In this document: piece after piece, positions 7,865 through 17,880 of the stretch
Position numbering within the stretch: the first letter of the stretch is position 1
Layout of the letters: every line of letters starts with the position of its first letter
Source of the DNA: Cymbomonas tetramitiformis
Taxonomy: Eukaryota; Chlorophyta; Pyramimonadophyceae; Pyramimonadales; Pyramimonadaceae
Reading direction: 5' to 3'
Assembly: GCA_001247695.2 (NCBI GenBank)
Contig: LGRX02013988.1
Span: forward strand, 1 to 19,938
Length of the DNA: 19,938 nt
The notes under the pieces: model-generated
What the model was told of the DNA's origin: nothing
The model's database searches: none
The model's input: only the letters and a program-made list of their open reading frames with translations
Program-made: the position numbers and the translations under genes

Positions 7865-9829
7865 GCACTCGGCAATATGCGAGCTCCAAGCCGGACGACG
7901 GTGAGCCGAGCAGACCAGCTCCCGAGGCAGCCACCGGCACCTGGATTGATAACTGTCCGGCGACTTTGCGGCCATATTTGATGCTCATCCGGGCTGATAA
8001 GCCCATCGGCGCAGCGCTTTTGGCGTGGCCTTGTTTCTGGTCCATTGCCATGGCAGCCCCTCCTGCCTGCCCTCCGGATCTCCACAACTTGCTTCTGTTC
8101 GGCGTCGGGGCTGTCCTACTTCGTGGAGCAGGTGCAGATGCCTCTCTGATATCCGCAAGTGGTTTCCACGTGTTTCAGGGGTCAGTCAAATGGTTTCTCT
8201 GCTGTTACCCGATTTCAGGCGTCCATCAGGGGTCCCACAGCGGGCACTGAGGCCCAACAGACTCTGGCAGGTTTTGAAAGCAAGCTCCCCTGCTTTTGTT
8301 GGAACCTTATTCGCAAACTTCGTGACAGCACTGCGGCCTGCCTCCCGAGGGAGGTCACTTTCGGTTGCTGTCCACAAACAAAGCATCCGCCACGTTAAAA
8401 TCCAGAACTTTCACTTTCGCTGAATTGCTACAGGCTGTACGATAAACGATATGTGGGATCGGGACATCGACAGCAAAGTGAGCCCCCTTTCGCGTCTTGC
8501 CCTCGTCAACCCTTGCTAAAGGGCTGCTGCAGTTTTCAGTCCTCCGCCGCATAACTCGGAGAAAGCGGTGAGCGGCAAGTTGTTGCAGGCCTCGGTCCTC
8601 GGCCTCAGGGCCTGCAGAGCGAGGGAGTGGGGGGAGTGAGTGGCAAGTTGTTGCAGGCCTCGGTCCTCGGCCTCAGGGCGTGCAGAGCGAGGGAGTGGGG
8701 GAGTGCGTTGTTGCAGGCCTCGGTCCTGGCCCCAGGGCCTGCAGGGCGAGGGAGTGGGGGAGTGAGCGGCAAGCTGTGCAGGCCTCGGCCCGGCCTCAGG
8801 GCGGCAGGCGAGGGAGTGGGGGGAGGAGTGGCAGTTGTTGCAGGCTCCGGTCCTCGCCCTCAGGACTGCAGGGCGAGGGAGTGGGGAGTGAGCGGCAAGT
8901 TGTTGCAGGCCTCGGTCCCCGGCCTCAGGGCGTGCAGGGCGAGGGAGTGGGGGGAGTGAGTGGCAAGTTGTTGCAGGCCTCGGTCCTCGGCCTCAGGGCC
9001 TGCAGGGCGAGGGAGTGGGGGGATTGCCGCTGCAGGTTGCCCGCACGCGGACCCGTCCAATCGCCTCCGGCGCCATATCGCCCTTTCAGGCGCTCGTATT
9101 CCTGGGGGTGCAGCTTAGCTTTGGTCTCGGCATCTTGCTGCAGCTCAACTGGTATAGCCAGGTGCTCGGGGCATCATCTTTAATCCTCGTGGCCACCTAC
9201 CCCTTGATGAAACGCTTTATAGACATGCCTCAGGCCTACCTCGGGCTCACCTTCAACTGGGGAGCTCTGCTTGGGTGGGCCGCGGTGCACGGCGCGTGCG
9301 ATTGGAACGTGGTGCTTCCGCTTTACGCCGGATGCATTGCGTGGACTATCGTTTACGACACCATCTACGCCCATCAGGACAAGAAGGACGATGTCAAGGT
9401 TGGCGTCCGGTCCAGGTGCTTGCCGCTCCTGCTCTAACTGTGCTAGTGCCCCTGTCTGTTCCATTTATGCTGAGAGACGCGCATGCAGCCAAAGCCATGG
9501 GACCGGCGCTCGCCGTCTTCCCCCTCGAGGCGCAATTTTGAGAAGGCTGAAATCAACGCAGAGAGATTCATGTATTCAGCTTGCGAGCAAGCGGCTGTAG
9601 TGCCTCGGGTTTGGATCCTTACGGTTGGGCACGGTGGGACGTTTCCAGTGCACTGCTTTTTGGTAGTTCAACCCCGGCCTGGCTCACGGGCTTCACGGTG
9701 GCCACGGTGGCCGGGCTCGCCTGCGCGGGCAGCACCGCGGGGTTGAGTTGGCCCTACTATACGTCTCTTGCGGGAATGGGTTCGCATCTGCTGTGGCAAG
9801 TTCACACGGTGGACCTCGAAAACCCGGAG
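7865..9829 (+). CDS. COQ2: 4-hydroxybenzoate polyprenyltransferase, mitochondrial (COQ2, UbiA family), at least four exons
   Basis: Exons 7865(?)-8131, 8434-8477, 9036-9415 and 9649-9829 join in matching phases (1, 0, 2) across GT...AG introns of 302, 558 and 233 nt. The product attaches the polyprenyl tail to 4-hydroxybenzoate in ubiquinone synthesis, in the mitochondrial inner membrane. Exon 1: [20 protein letters not shown]. Exon 2 carries the first Asp-rich motif ([14 protein letters not shown]), running into [15 protein letters not shown]. Exon 3 has several membrane helices and the second motif, [13 protein letters not shown], ending VGVRS. Exon 4 gives [15 protein letters not shown] and [19 protein letters not shown] before the mature part resembles a mitochondrial processing site. 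About 290 residues are seen of a usual 350-400. The ATG exon is unresolved, and the last exon (the usual SNxxxG helix) was not found. Reading through the 9830 donor would instead end at 9925 with an atypical tail. Confidence 0.93.
8574..9022 (+). repeat. G-rich 62-68-bp minisatellite inside COQ2 intron 2, about 7 copies
   Basis: Units begin GGCAAGTTGTTGCAGG at 8574, 8642, 8894 and 8962 (68-bp spacing), with shortened copies at about 8707, 8768 and 8834. Each unit has a CCTCGG/CCTCAGGG half and a G-rich half (GCGAGGGAGTGGGGGGAG). The array occupies 449 of 558 intron bases and ends 13 nt before the acceptor. Complete units match four G3 tracts with loops of at most 7 nt on the transcribed-sense strand. 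The reading frames crossing it (8627-9183) are by-products. Confidence 0.93.
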
Positions 9830-10302
9830 GTGACTTCCCACCTTGACGGCATGCTCTTGGTTCCTCAATGGCCCGTTCCTGCACAACACTTGGAGGTGTC
9901 GGAGGCAAGCACATTTCGCTCTTAACATGTGCTTCACGCCATGCCTCGATGCTGCAGACGTGGACCGGTCGATGTGAAACCTATTGCACAAAGCTAAATG
10001 GAAACTAAACTGCATCTGCTATGTCACCGTCAATTGTGGATGTGTGGTTTGCTGTAGCAAGTGTCACAGATGCACGGATAGAGCCACCTGACACGACCTG
10101 TGACTCCTCCTCGTGCCCTTTGAACCCATCAAGGTGTCTCGTGTTAGCCTGCATCGCACGAGCAGCCCGAGCGGGACGCTTGTTTCTGAGCCTTAGATGA
10201 AATCGGTCATTGTGAGTCACAACCGATAGATATGTCTATGCATGGGCTGCTTTGGTTTTGTTTATAGGTGTACGTGTCGGTAGTATCTTGGCACAGCCCC
10301 AC

Positions 10303-10393
10303 CAAAAAGTCCCCCAGGTCGGGTAGATTCCATATGTCTGATGTACAGCTGTATAGTTCCTGAATGCCTCTCACATCCACTGGGATGATGGTG
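10303..10393 (+). repeat. 91-bp dispersed direct repeat, copy 1
   Basis: Aligns without gaps to 10928-11018 with 8 differences in 91 positions (counted by eye). Both copies begin CAAAAAGTCCCCC, keep the perfect palindrome TACAGCTGTA, and end CACTGGGATGATGGTG. The flanks diverge at once on both sides, so this is a bounded unit, possibly a mobile-element end. Confidence 0.9.
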
Positions 10394-10927
10394 AGATGAC
10401 TCACGGCCAGCCCTGTGTGCCCCAAGTTCTCGTTCTCATTCTCACCCCGTGTTTACCGTCAGTCAACGAACACCCGGACTGGGACCGGAGCATGCCCCTC
10501 TTCACACCCGCAACCCAAGCAAGTACTGTTCCTGAGCCCTTCCCCTAAGAGCAACGTTGAGTCCACACCCAAGGTTCAGCTACAGGTGAACAGTCTGGCT
10601 TATTGGCCCAGAGTCTCGAGTTTTGTTTAGCTCTGCTTGGTCGTTGGCGTTATGCGACTGCCACATTGGTGGACTCGGTAACCTACAGTTGGTGTCACTG
10701 TCGTTGTTAAACAAGGAAGGGCGGCAGGCGGGTCCTGACGACAGTCACTCTGTGTCATGAGTCTGTATCCAGGTATCTTGCGGTATGGTAACTCTCCTTT
10801 GCTCTCTCCTGTTTTTCCAGCACTCACCCCTTCCCCTCCCACCAGTCTCTCCCGTGGCTCTCTCTCGCCCTTACCCGAATGATGCTTCCGATTAAAAACT
10901 CCCTGTGCGGCCCGCGCGAGAGAGGCA

Positions 10928-11018
10928 CAAAAAGTCCCCCGGGTCGGGTAGATTCCATCCGTCTGATGTACAGCTGTAAAATTCTTGAACGCTTCTCACA
11001 TCCACTGGGATGATGGTG
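10928..11018 (+). repeat. 91-bp dispersed direct repeat, copy 2
   Basis: Second copy of the 10303-10393 unit, 625 bp downstream in the same orientation. Most differences are transitions (for example ATGCCTC versus ACGCTTC), as expected of an old duplication decaying neutrally. Confidence 0.9.
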
Positions 11019-11534
11019 GGCTGGCTTTTGTTGGCGGACCTCATGCCGTTCAGTATGTATGGTCTGCTTCGCGCCGCCGCTCCTCAACATGAGAATTCTT
11101 ATTTCGTGGGATTGTAGGGCTTACTTCGTGCGTGTCGCCTGCTGCTCAGATTGTTTTCTACTGCCTACTGAGTAGCCAACAGTTCTGTGCTTCCTCTTCT
11201 TTTGTGAGGCATGGATTTGATTTCACCTCGCGCATCCGTGTACACGCGTCCCATTTCTCCCATGTTTCGTCGGTAACATGGCATTCCACTTACCAGTCCG
11301 TGATGCTCCAAATTGCAGTATCTTCATATGATAACGATGTTCTATGCCTATTTGCTTTCAATGGTTTGCCAATACATTTGTCTTATGTCGAAGTAATTTG
11401 GGTTGGTTTGTGTTGATGGGGCATTTATGCACTAGGACTGCGGAGCGAAGTTTCGATCAAATATGTACCTCGGAGCTCTTCCATTCTCAGCTATCATCGC
11501 AGACAAATTACTATCTTGACGACAAGTAGCATTG

Positions 11535-11548
11535 TGGCATATATGCCA
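11535..11548. repeat. 14-bp perfect palindrome TGGCATATATGCCA
   Basis: The sequence is identical to its reverse complement. It lies in AT-rich non-coding DNA with no gene nearby; it could be a dimeric protein-binding site or chance. Confidence 0.6.
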
Positions 11549-12034
11549 TTCCTTCAGATTCTTCGAAATACCCTATAGCATGTTGAGGATAATAGCGGAA
11601 AATATGGTATACATATGGACATAAAATTGGAATGAGTTGATACCGAATTGCAATTCATCCCATACTTCCTTACTGCGATTGAAATATTCAGAGAGGTTGC
11701 TGTCAGTGTCAGTGTTGCCATCAATAGTGCATACGCATATTAAACCCATAAAAACAAATTATTACAACATAATTGGATTGTTTTATTATTAATAATTATC
11801 ACTACATAACTGAGCATCGCCGATCATCCCTCATCTACAGAAGTATACAGATGTGTCGCTCAATATAGAGTATGTGCCGACATAACGACAATATATAACC
11901 GCATCAATCTGTTATACTGCTTCTTGGAGAAGTCGCATAATTTTGACATTTTGATCATTTGACAATCAAATGATATTCTAAAGATCGATGTGCATAACGT
12001 CCAGAGATCTAAATGTATAAATACATATATAACG

Positions 12035-12060
12035 CGTGTGTATATATATATATATACACG
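12035..12060. repeat. TA microsatellite with complementary GC-containing ends
   Basis: A run of alternating TA (12041-12056) is flanked by CGTGTG on the left and CACG on the right, making a nearly perfect palindrome that could extrude a cruciform. A similar TA run lies at about 12213-12231. Confidence 0.75.
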
Positions 12061-12583
12061 ATGCTGTACCGCATCCCACAAGTCTCCGTCGTAGGCCCCG
12101 TCGCGCCGGGATAAGCGTCGTGTTTGTCACGGTCTGGGTGATCCTGGATACCTCTAATATATGGTGTCACATCAATACATTTGTATTCGGTGTGGTGGTA
12201 TTTTTAGAGTGATAATATATATATATATATACTTCATAGCGTAGATGATGGATATGCGTTAATAGCAGTTTCCATTGGGCGACTGTTTCGATCGTCTGGA
12301 CTATCTTGACACGTCGAAGGGTGCTTCTCCGTCGTGCACCCTCATGTGTATGCTCTTGTATTGTGACCGTCTAAAATAAATTATCTCGTGCAAAGGACCA
12401 CCGACGGCAACATTACCCATTTATAACCAACCAAGTCTGCTATGTGGCTGAACACTGCACGCGGCATCGACAGTAAGTGACACTCTCAAATTCTCTGGAG
12501 TCGACTGATGTGATGCCTGTGCCTGCTCGTTCTGATGCTATGCTGATGTGACACGCGACTACAGCTCACGTAAACCAAACGCA

Positions 12584-12628
12584 AGGGGCATATCATATGA
12601 ACGCGCTTACATCATAATTATGCCCCCT
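12584..12628. repeat. short inverted repeat AGGGGCATA / TATGCCCCCT
   Basis: Arms at 12584-12592 and 12619-12628 are complementary over 8-9 bases, with a 26-base spacer. A second small hairpin (CTTCG-CTTAA-CGAAG) follows immediately. They could mark an element end. Confidence 0.45.
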
Positions 12629-12942
12629 CGCTTCGCTTAACGAAGGGATCATTATTGAATGCATTTGCGCTGGAGATTCTTATCACTAACATTCTAACCC
12701 ATGGAAACATTGTATTGCGGGCTTCGGAGGAAACGATCAATGAGGATTCTTATAGGGAAGATATTGGTAATACTTAGGGATCGTGTCAAGACGAATGTGC
12801 AACCAATACACTCCAAGTCCACTTGTATTTAGCCATATTCGTTTTCCGGCATCTGCACATAATTTGCATACCAAAACAATTAGTCTCTAAATTAGTGGAA
12901 GTAGACAGTTTATTGTCCCGCGCTATAGGGGGATCCACCTAA

Positions 12943-14089
12943 TGTGGTTTTGAAGATATAGGCCAACAGGATATTGCGCTGCAGGTAACACAGGAAATGG
13001 AACTACCGGAGACCCAGGACATGAGCATGGAGGCACAACAGGAGGCGGAAGACGACCTTATAGAAATGGTCCAACAACAGGAGGAAGCACAGGAGGAACA
13101 AAGAGCACTCCAGGAAATAACACAGCAACAAGCAGCAGCACAAAGAGAGGCACAGTTGGCACAAGGGTGGAGGAGCGCTTCGATGGAGAAAATACGGATA
13201 GCGGCCAAAGAAACGCCGGAGAAATATATGCAGCACTTACGGGGGGACACCGCCATGCACAAACTCTCCAACGAATATTGGAAAAAAGGAACTGAATACC
13301 TAAACGAACATGACGTAACTGTGCTGCTGAGATGCAGAGCTAACAAATTACCGGCGGGTCCCTACAGGAGATGGAGGCGAAGGATACGGGCACAAAAGTG
13401 CAAATGCTGCGGGATGCCTGGGCAAGTAAATGCAGGATGTGCTAGGGGGGTGTACAGAAAAGAGATAAAAAACATGATAATAAGCAGGTCAGATGAAACT
13501 ACCAGAATGATAGCGAAGGACATGAGCAAAGGCAGAAAAGGGGGATGCATAATAAGGACCCACGCCGGGAGAAGGGGGGTGGGAATGAATGCGGGCAGGC
13601 CAATAGAGGACTTCTTACTCACAAGAGGGCAATGCAGAATGGATGGAAGAAATACCAGCGCCAGAGCATGGAAAGGACACCATACCACACTTTGTGGACA
13701 TAGTAATGTTGGAAAGAACTGAAAAAGGCAATAAGCAGCCGGGATACTCACACCAGAGAGCAATGGCAGACGCGGGACATATACACCTAGTGGAGGTAAC
13801 GCACACGGATGAGATGAGCTGGGAGGAAGCGCTAAAAACGAAATATACGAAATATGCACCACTGGTAAAACTATTAGAACTATACGGGTACAAAGTAACA
13901 CTACATGTAATGGTATTCGGAAACACAGGTACGATATGTGAACACACGGAGAAAATACTGACCAAACACCTAGGATTCAACAAGCAGGAAGCACTACACC
14001 TCCTCAGGAAAATACACGACCTCGCTACAGGATATGCAGTTAGCCTTAACAGATTATACAGGAAACAAGTAGATAACGCACCTGACTGA
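12943..14089 (+). pseudogene. LINE ORF C-terminus: Cys-knuckle plus PD-(D/E)xK endonuclease, frameshifted
   Basis: Frame 1 (12943 to about 13620) encodes a Gln/Glu-rich segment, then VTVLLRCRANKLPAGPYRRW and the Cys motif KCKCCGMPG...GC (13396-13440). Coding sense then moves to another frame, open from before 13610 to the stop at 14087-14089, so a single-base-type indel lies between about 13590 and 13640. The second part carries PHFVDIVML (Asp at 13697), HLVEVTHTDE (Glu at 13793) and EALKTKYTKY, matching the catalytic Asp, Glu and Lys region of LINE restriction-like endonucleases, which nick the target DNA. The usual His residues of the CCHC knuckle appear replaced (GVYRKEI, SRSDET). Truncation, frameshift and altered zinc ligands all point to a dead copy. 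Confidence 0.72.
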
Positions 14090-14130
14090 AGGAAAATGAA
14101 TAAAAGTCGAGGGGACTCAAAGCCCCACAC
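12943..14130 (+). mobile_element. 5'-truncated non-LTR retrotransposon (LINE) fragment with restriction-like endonuclease
   Basis: The fragment contains the region after the reverse transcriptase (Gln/Glu-rich linker, RANKLP motif, Cys knuckle) and the PD-(D/E)xK-type endonuclease of site-specific LINEs such as the R2/CRE/NeSL groups, followed by a short 3' untranslated tail. No reverse transcriptase domain is present upstream: an in-frame TAA lies at 12940-12942 and the DNA before it is AT-rich and non-coding. This fits the 5' truncation typical of LINE insertion. The tail has two small hairpins (GGGG...CCCC at 14111-14126; CCC...GGG after it), then a T-rich stretch ending near 14162. The right boundary is approximate. 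Confidence 0.75.
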
Positions 14131-14168
14131 CCCGAAAAAGGGCGTTTTGTTTTTTTGTTTTTGTGAAG

Positions 14169-14651
14169 ATGCACGAAGAGGAGGTGATAAATCACGAATT
14201 GCAGATCACTATGGAGATGCAGACATGCTTTGCAAGCATGATTCGCCAATCAGAGGCTTGGCAGGAATTGTATGGTGTGCGTCCTTATGCCACACCTGAT
14301 TTCAGGCGTTGCTCCATAGCCTTCCCGATGGTTTGCCATAGCTCATGGATCTGCTGCTGTGTGGCAGATCGCATGAATGCTGCCATGTGTGAAAAGTCCG
14401 TTGGCTGTGTCGCGTGCCCAAAGCCTGGGCACGGCACTGCCAACAGTGCATCGCGACCTAGGTTATGGAAAGTGATGGCCGACGACTTTCCACCACACCT
14501 GCACGACATGAACGGCTCAAGAGATATGCAACCACTTCCTGACAGCCACACATTGAACTTCATGATGTTTACAAAATACCAGTGGATACAGGAACACTCC
14601 ACTGCACGACCCGACCCGCTATGGAAACAAAATTACCGTTACCACAATTAA
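14169..14651 (+). CDS. unidentified open frame (160 codons)
   Basis: From ATG 14169 to TAA ending 14651. It starts MHEEEVINHELQITMEMQ and includes a Cys-rich middle (SSWICCCVADRMN, SVGCVACPKPGHG) that could be a degenerate zinc knuckle. It follows the LINE tail by about 40 nt and directly abuts the 39/42-bp repeat. The antisense frame (14285-14602) is also open and somewhat protein-like, so even the strand is uncertain. It could be part of an older transposable element. No domain recognised. Confidence 0.25.
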   Translation: MHEEEVINHELQITMEMQTCFASMIRQSEAWQELYGVRPYATPDFRRCSIAFPMVCHSSWICCCVADRMNAAMCEKSVGCVACPKPGHGTANSASRPRLWKVMADDFPPHLHDMNGSRDMQPLPDSHTLNFMMFTKYQWIQEHSTARPDPLWKQNYRYHN

Positions 14652-15230
14652 CATGGTGAGTAGATACGGGGAACCGCGCCAACCATCGGACATGGTGAGC
14701 AACCTACATGGTGCGTTGAAGAGTCCATCTAACATGCTGAGCAGTTTATGTGGAGCGAAGAGTACATCTGACAAGATGAGCCGCCTACAGGCAGCGTTGG
14801 GGTTTATAATGGACATTGTGAGCAGCAGACTTGGGATGTTGGGAATCCATTTGATCCATGATTAGAAGCAGATATGGGATGCTGGAGATGATTTCAAAAA
14901 TGCCGTGCAGCACACATGCAGAGACGAGCATTTCAACAGGGTGAGAGTTGTATATTGGGCGTTGATTAGTTCACGAAACATGCTAAGCAGTGGGTATCAG
15001 CTCATAGGGAGTTCATCAGAAAAATGAACTGAGGAAAGTGCGTTGAGAAGTGGTTTAAAGACAGTGAGAAGTCAACTCGCGACATGATGAGCCATTCAAA
15101 ATTGGGTGAGTAGCGGAAGTGAGAAGTTGGGGAGTTCATTTCACAAGGTGAGAGGTGAACTTGGGGAATTCAAGAGCTCCTCGAAGTTGGCAAGCAGTGC
15201 AAATGGGAATCGGGGAGTTTAAACATAGTT
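14651..15230 (+). repeat. decayed 39/42-bp tandem repeat
   Basis: The landmark ACATGGTGAG and variants occur at 14651, 14690, 14732, 14771 and 14813 (spacings 39, 42, 39, 42). Later, increasingly diverged copies (for example ACATGCTAAGCAG, ACATGATGAGCC, GAGAAGTTGGGGAGTTCA) continue to about 15230. The first units stay open as 13/14-residue repeats of the type MVSNLHGALKSPS. The array lies between the 14169 frame and the 55-bp satellite. Confidence 0.75.
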
Positions 15231-16470
15231 AGCCGTGGATGTTACGTGTTGAGAACTTGAAAACTAAAAGCAGCAGCAGCAGGGGGCTTCATAGAGAGGA
15301 TAATAGGGCCGCACGACCTGTCAAAATGCTCAGCAAAGGCCTCTTCATCTTGCTCAATCTGCATAGAAGAACACGCAACCCATAAATCTTAACCGCTCCC
15401 GTAAGCACAGTGCCTACCCAGGAATAGGGTGCCACGCTCAAAGCTGTGGCAGGTCGAGGGCACACTGCCTACCCAGGAATAGGGTGCCACGCTCAAAGCT
15501 GTGGCAGGTCGAGGGCACACTGCCTACCAAGGAATAGGGTGCCACGCTCACAGCTATGGCAGGTCGAGGGCACAGTCCCTACCCAGGAATAGGGTGCCAC
15601 GCTCACAGTTGTAGAAGGTCGAGGCAAGGTCCCTTCCAGGAATAGGGTGCCACGCTCGCAGTTGTGGAAGGTCGAGGGCACAATCCCTACCCAGGAATAG
15701 GGTGCCACGCTCACAGCTGTGGGAGGTCGAGGGCATTGTCCCTACCCAAGAATAGGGTGCCACGCTCACTGCTGTGGCGGGTCGAGGTGCCTGCCCAGGA
15801 ATAGGGTGCCACGCTCACAGCTGTAAATCGAGGGCACAGTCCTACCCAAGAATAGGGTGCCACGCTCATAGCTATGGCAGGTCGAGGCACACTGCCTACC
15901 CTGGAATAGGGTGCCAGCTCACAGCTATGGCAGGTAAAGAGCAAACTGCCTACCCGGAAATAGGGCCACGCTCACAGCTAAGGCAGGTCGGAGGCACACT
16001 GCCTACCCAGGAAAAGGGTGCCACGCTCAAAGTTGTAGAAGGTCGAGGGCAAAGTCCCTTCCCGGGAATCGGGTGCCACGCTCGCAGTTGTGGAAGGTCG
16101 AGGGCACAATCCCTACCCAGGAATAGGGTGCCACGCTCACAGCTGTGGCAGGTCGAGGGCACGGTCCCTACCCAGGAATGGGGTGCCACGCTCACAGCTG
16201 TGGCAGGTCCAGGGCACACTGCCTACCCAAGCATAGGGTGCCACGCTCACTGCTGTGGAAGGTCGAGGGCACACTGCCTACCCAGGAATGGGGTGCCACG
16301 CTCACAGCTGTGGCAGGTCGAGGACACACTGCCTACCCAGGAATAGGGTGCCGCGCTCACAGGTGTGGCAGGTCGAGGGCAAGGCCCTACCCAGGAGGTG
16401 CCACGCTCACAGCTGTGGTAGGTCGAGGGCACAGTCCCTACCCAGGAATAGGGTGCCACGCTCACAGCTG

Positions 16471-17130
16471 TGGAAGAACGAGGGCACAGTCCCTACCCAG
16501 GAAGAGGGTGCCACACTCACAGTTGTAGAAGGTCGAGGGCAAAGTCCCTTCCCAGGAATAGGGTGCCACGCTCACAGCTGTGGGAAGCTCGAGGGCAAGG
16601 TCCCTTCGCAGGAATAGGGTGCCACGCTCACAGCTGTGGCAGGTCGAGGGCACACTGCCAACCCAGGAATAGGGTGCCGCGCTCACAGGTGTGGCAGGTC
16701 GAGGGCACAGTCCCTACCCAGGAGTGGGTGCGACGCTCACAGCTATGAAAGGTCGAGGGCACAGTCTCTACCCAGGAATAGGGTGCAACGCTCACAGCTG
16801 TGGAAGAACGAGGGCACAATGCCTACCCTGGAATAGGGTGCCACACTCGCAGTTGTAGAAGGTCGAGGGCAAAGTCCCTTCCCAGGAATAGGGTGCCACG
16901 CTCACAGCTGTGGCAGGTCGAGGGCACAGTCTCTACCCAGGAGTGGGTGCCACGCTCACAGCTGTGGCAGCTCGAGGGCACACTGCCTACCCAGGAATAG
17001 GGTGCCACGCTCACAGCTGTGGCAGCTCGAGGGCACACTGCCTACCCAGGAATAGGGTGCCACGCTCACAGCTGTGGCAGGTCGAGGGCACAGTCCCTAC
17101 CCAGGGATAGGGTGCCACGCTCACAGCTAT
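16471..17130 (+). repeat. 330-bp (six-unit) higher-order block within the satellite
   Basis: The rare variant TGGAAGAACGAGGGCACA occurs at 16471 and 16801, exactly 330 bp apart. It is followed in both cases by the rare AGTTGTAGAAGGTCGAGGGC variant (16521 and 16851) and AAAGTCCCTTCC. This shows duplication of six units as a block. The second block's end is approximate. Confidence 0.7.
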
Positions 17131-17880
17131 GGAAGGTCGAGGGCACAGTCCCTACCCAGGAATAGGGTACCACGCTCACAGCTGTGGAAGGTTGAGGGCA
17201 AAGGCCCTTCCCAGGAATAGGGTGCCACGCTCACAGCTGTGGCCAGTCAAGGGCACACTGCCTACCAAGGAATAGGGTGGCACGCTCACATGTGTGGAAG
17301 GTCAAAGCAAAAGTCCCTACACAGGAATGGGGTGCCACGCTCACAGCTGTGGCAGGTCGAGGGCACAGTCCCAACCCAGGAATAGGGTGCCACACTCACA
17401 GCTGTGGCAGGTCGAAGGCACAGTCCCTACCTAGGAATAGGGTGCCACGCTCACAGCTGTGGCAGGTCGAGGGCACACTGCCTACCCAGGAATAGGGAGC
17501 CACGCTCACAGCTGTGGCAGGTCGAGGGCATAGTCCCTACCCAGGAATAGGGTGCTATGCTCACAGCTAAGGCAGGTCAAGGGCACTTTCCCTACCCAGG
17601 AATAGGGTGCCACGTTCATTGCTGTGGCAGGTCGAGGGCGTGGTCCCTACCCAGGAATAGGGTGCCACGCTCATTGCTATAGGTCGAGGGCACACTGCCT
17701 ACCCTGGAATAGGGTGCCGCGCTCACAGCTGTGGCAGGTCGAGGCCAAACTGCCTACACAAGAATAGGGTGCCACGCTCACAGCTGTGGCAGGTCGAGGG
17801 CACCCTGCCCACCCTGGAATAGGGTGCCGCGCTCACAACTGTTGCAGGTCGAGGGCACACTGCCTACCCAGGAATAGGGT

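Larger units (their letters stand above)
9926..12940. other. non-coding region downstream of COQ2, increasingly AT-rich
   Basis: No frame here resembles a known protein. It could hold the missing last COQ2 exon, but a search by eye for an Asn/Gly-type final helix up to about 11.4 kb found none. It contains a 91-bp direct duplication (10303 and 10928), several TA-rich palindromes (11535, 12035, 12213) and a G/C-ended inverted repeat at 12584-12628. Confidence 0.6.

Noticed and set aside
8627..9183. Long plus frames through the COQ2 intron repeat
   Set aside because: They run across exon/intron boundaries fixed by the conserved protein and consist of minisatellite translation.
11335..11529. 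RSNLGWFVLMGHL at about 11390 as the last COQ2 exon
   Set aside because: It loosely resembles the final helix but lacks residues between Asn and Gly, and no AG acceptor lies between the in-frame stop at 11332 and the motif.
13362..14130. Long minus frames of 171-179 codons
   Set aside because: They are antisense to the LINE endonuclease and are products of its A-rich codon usage.
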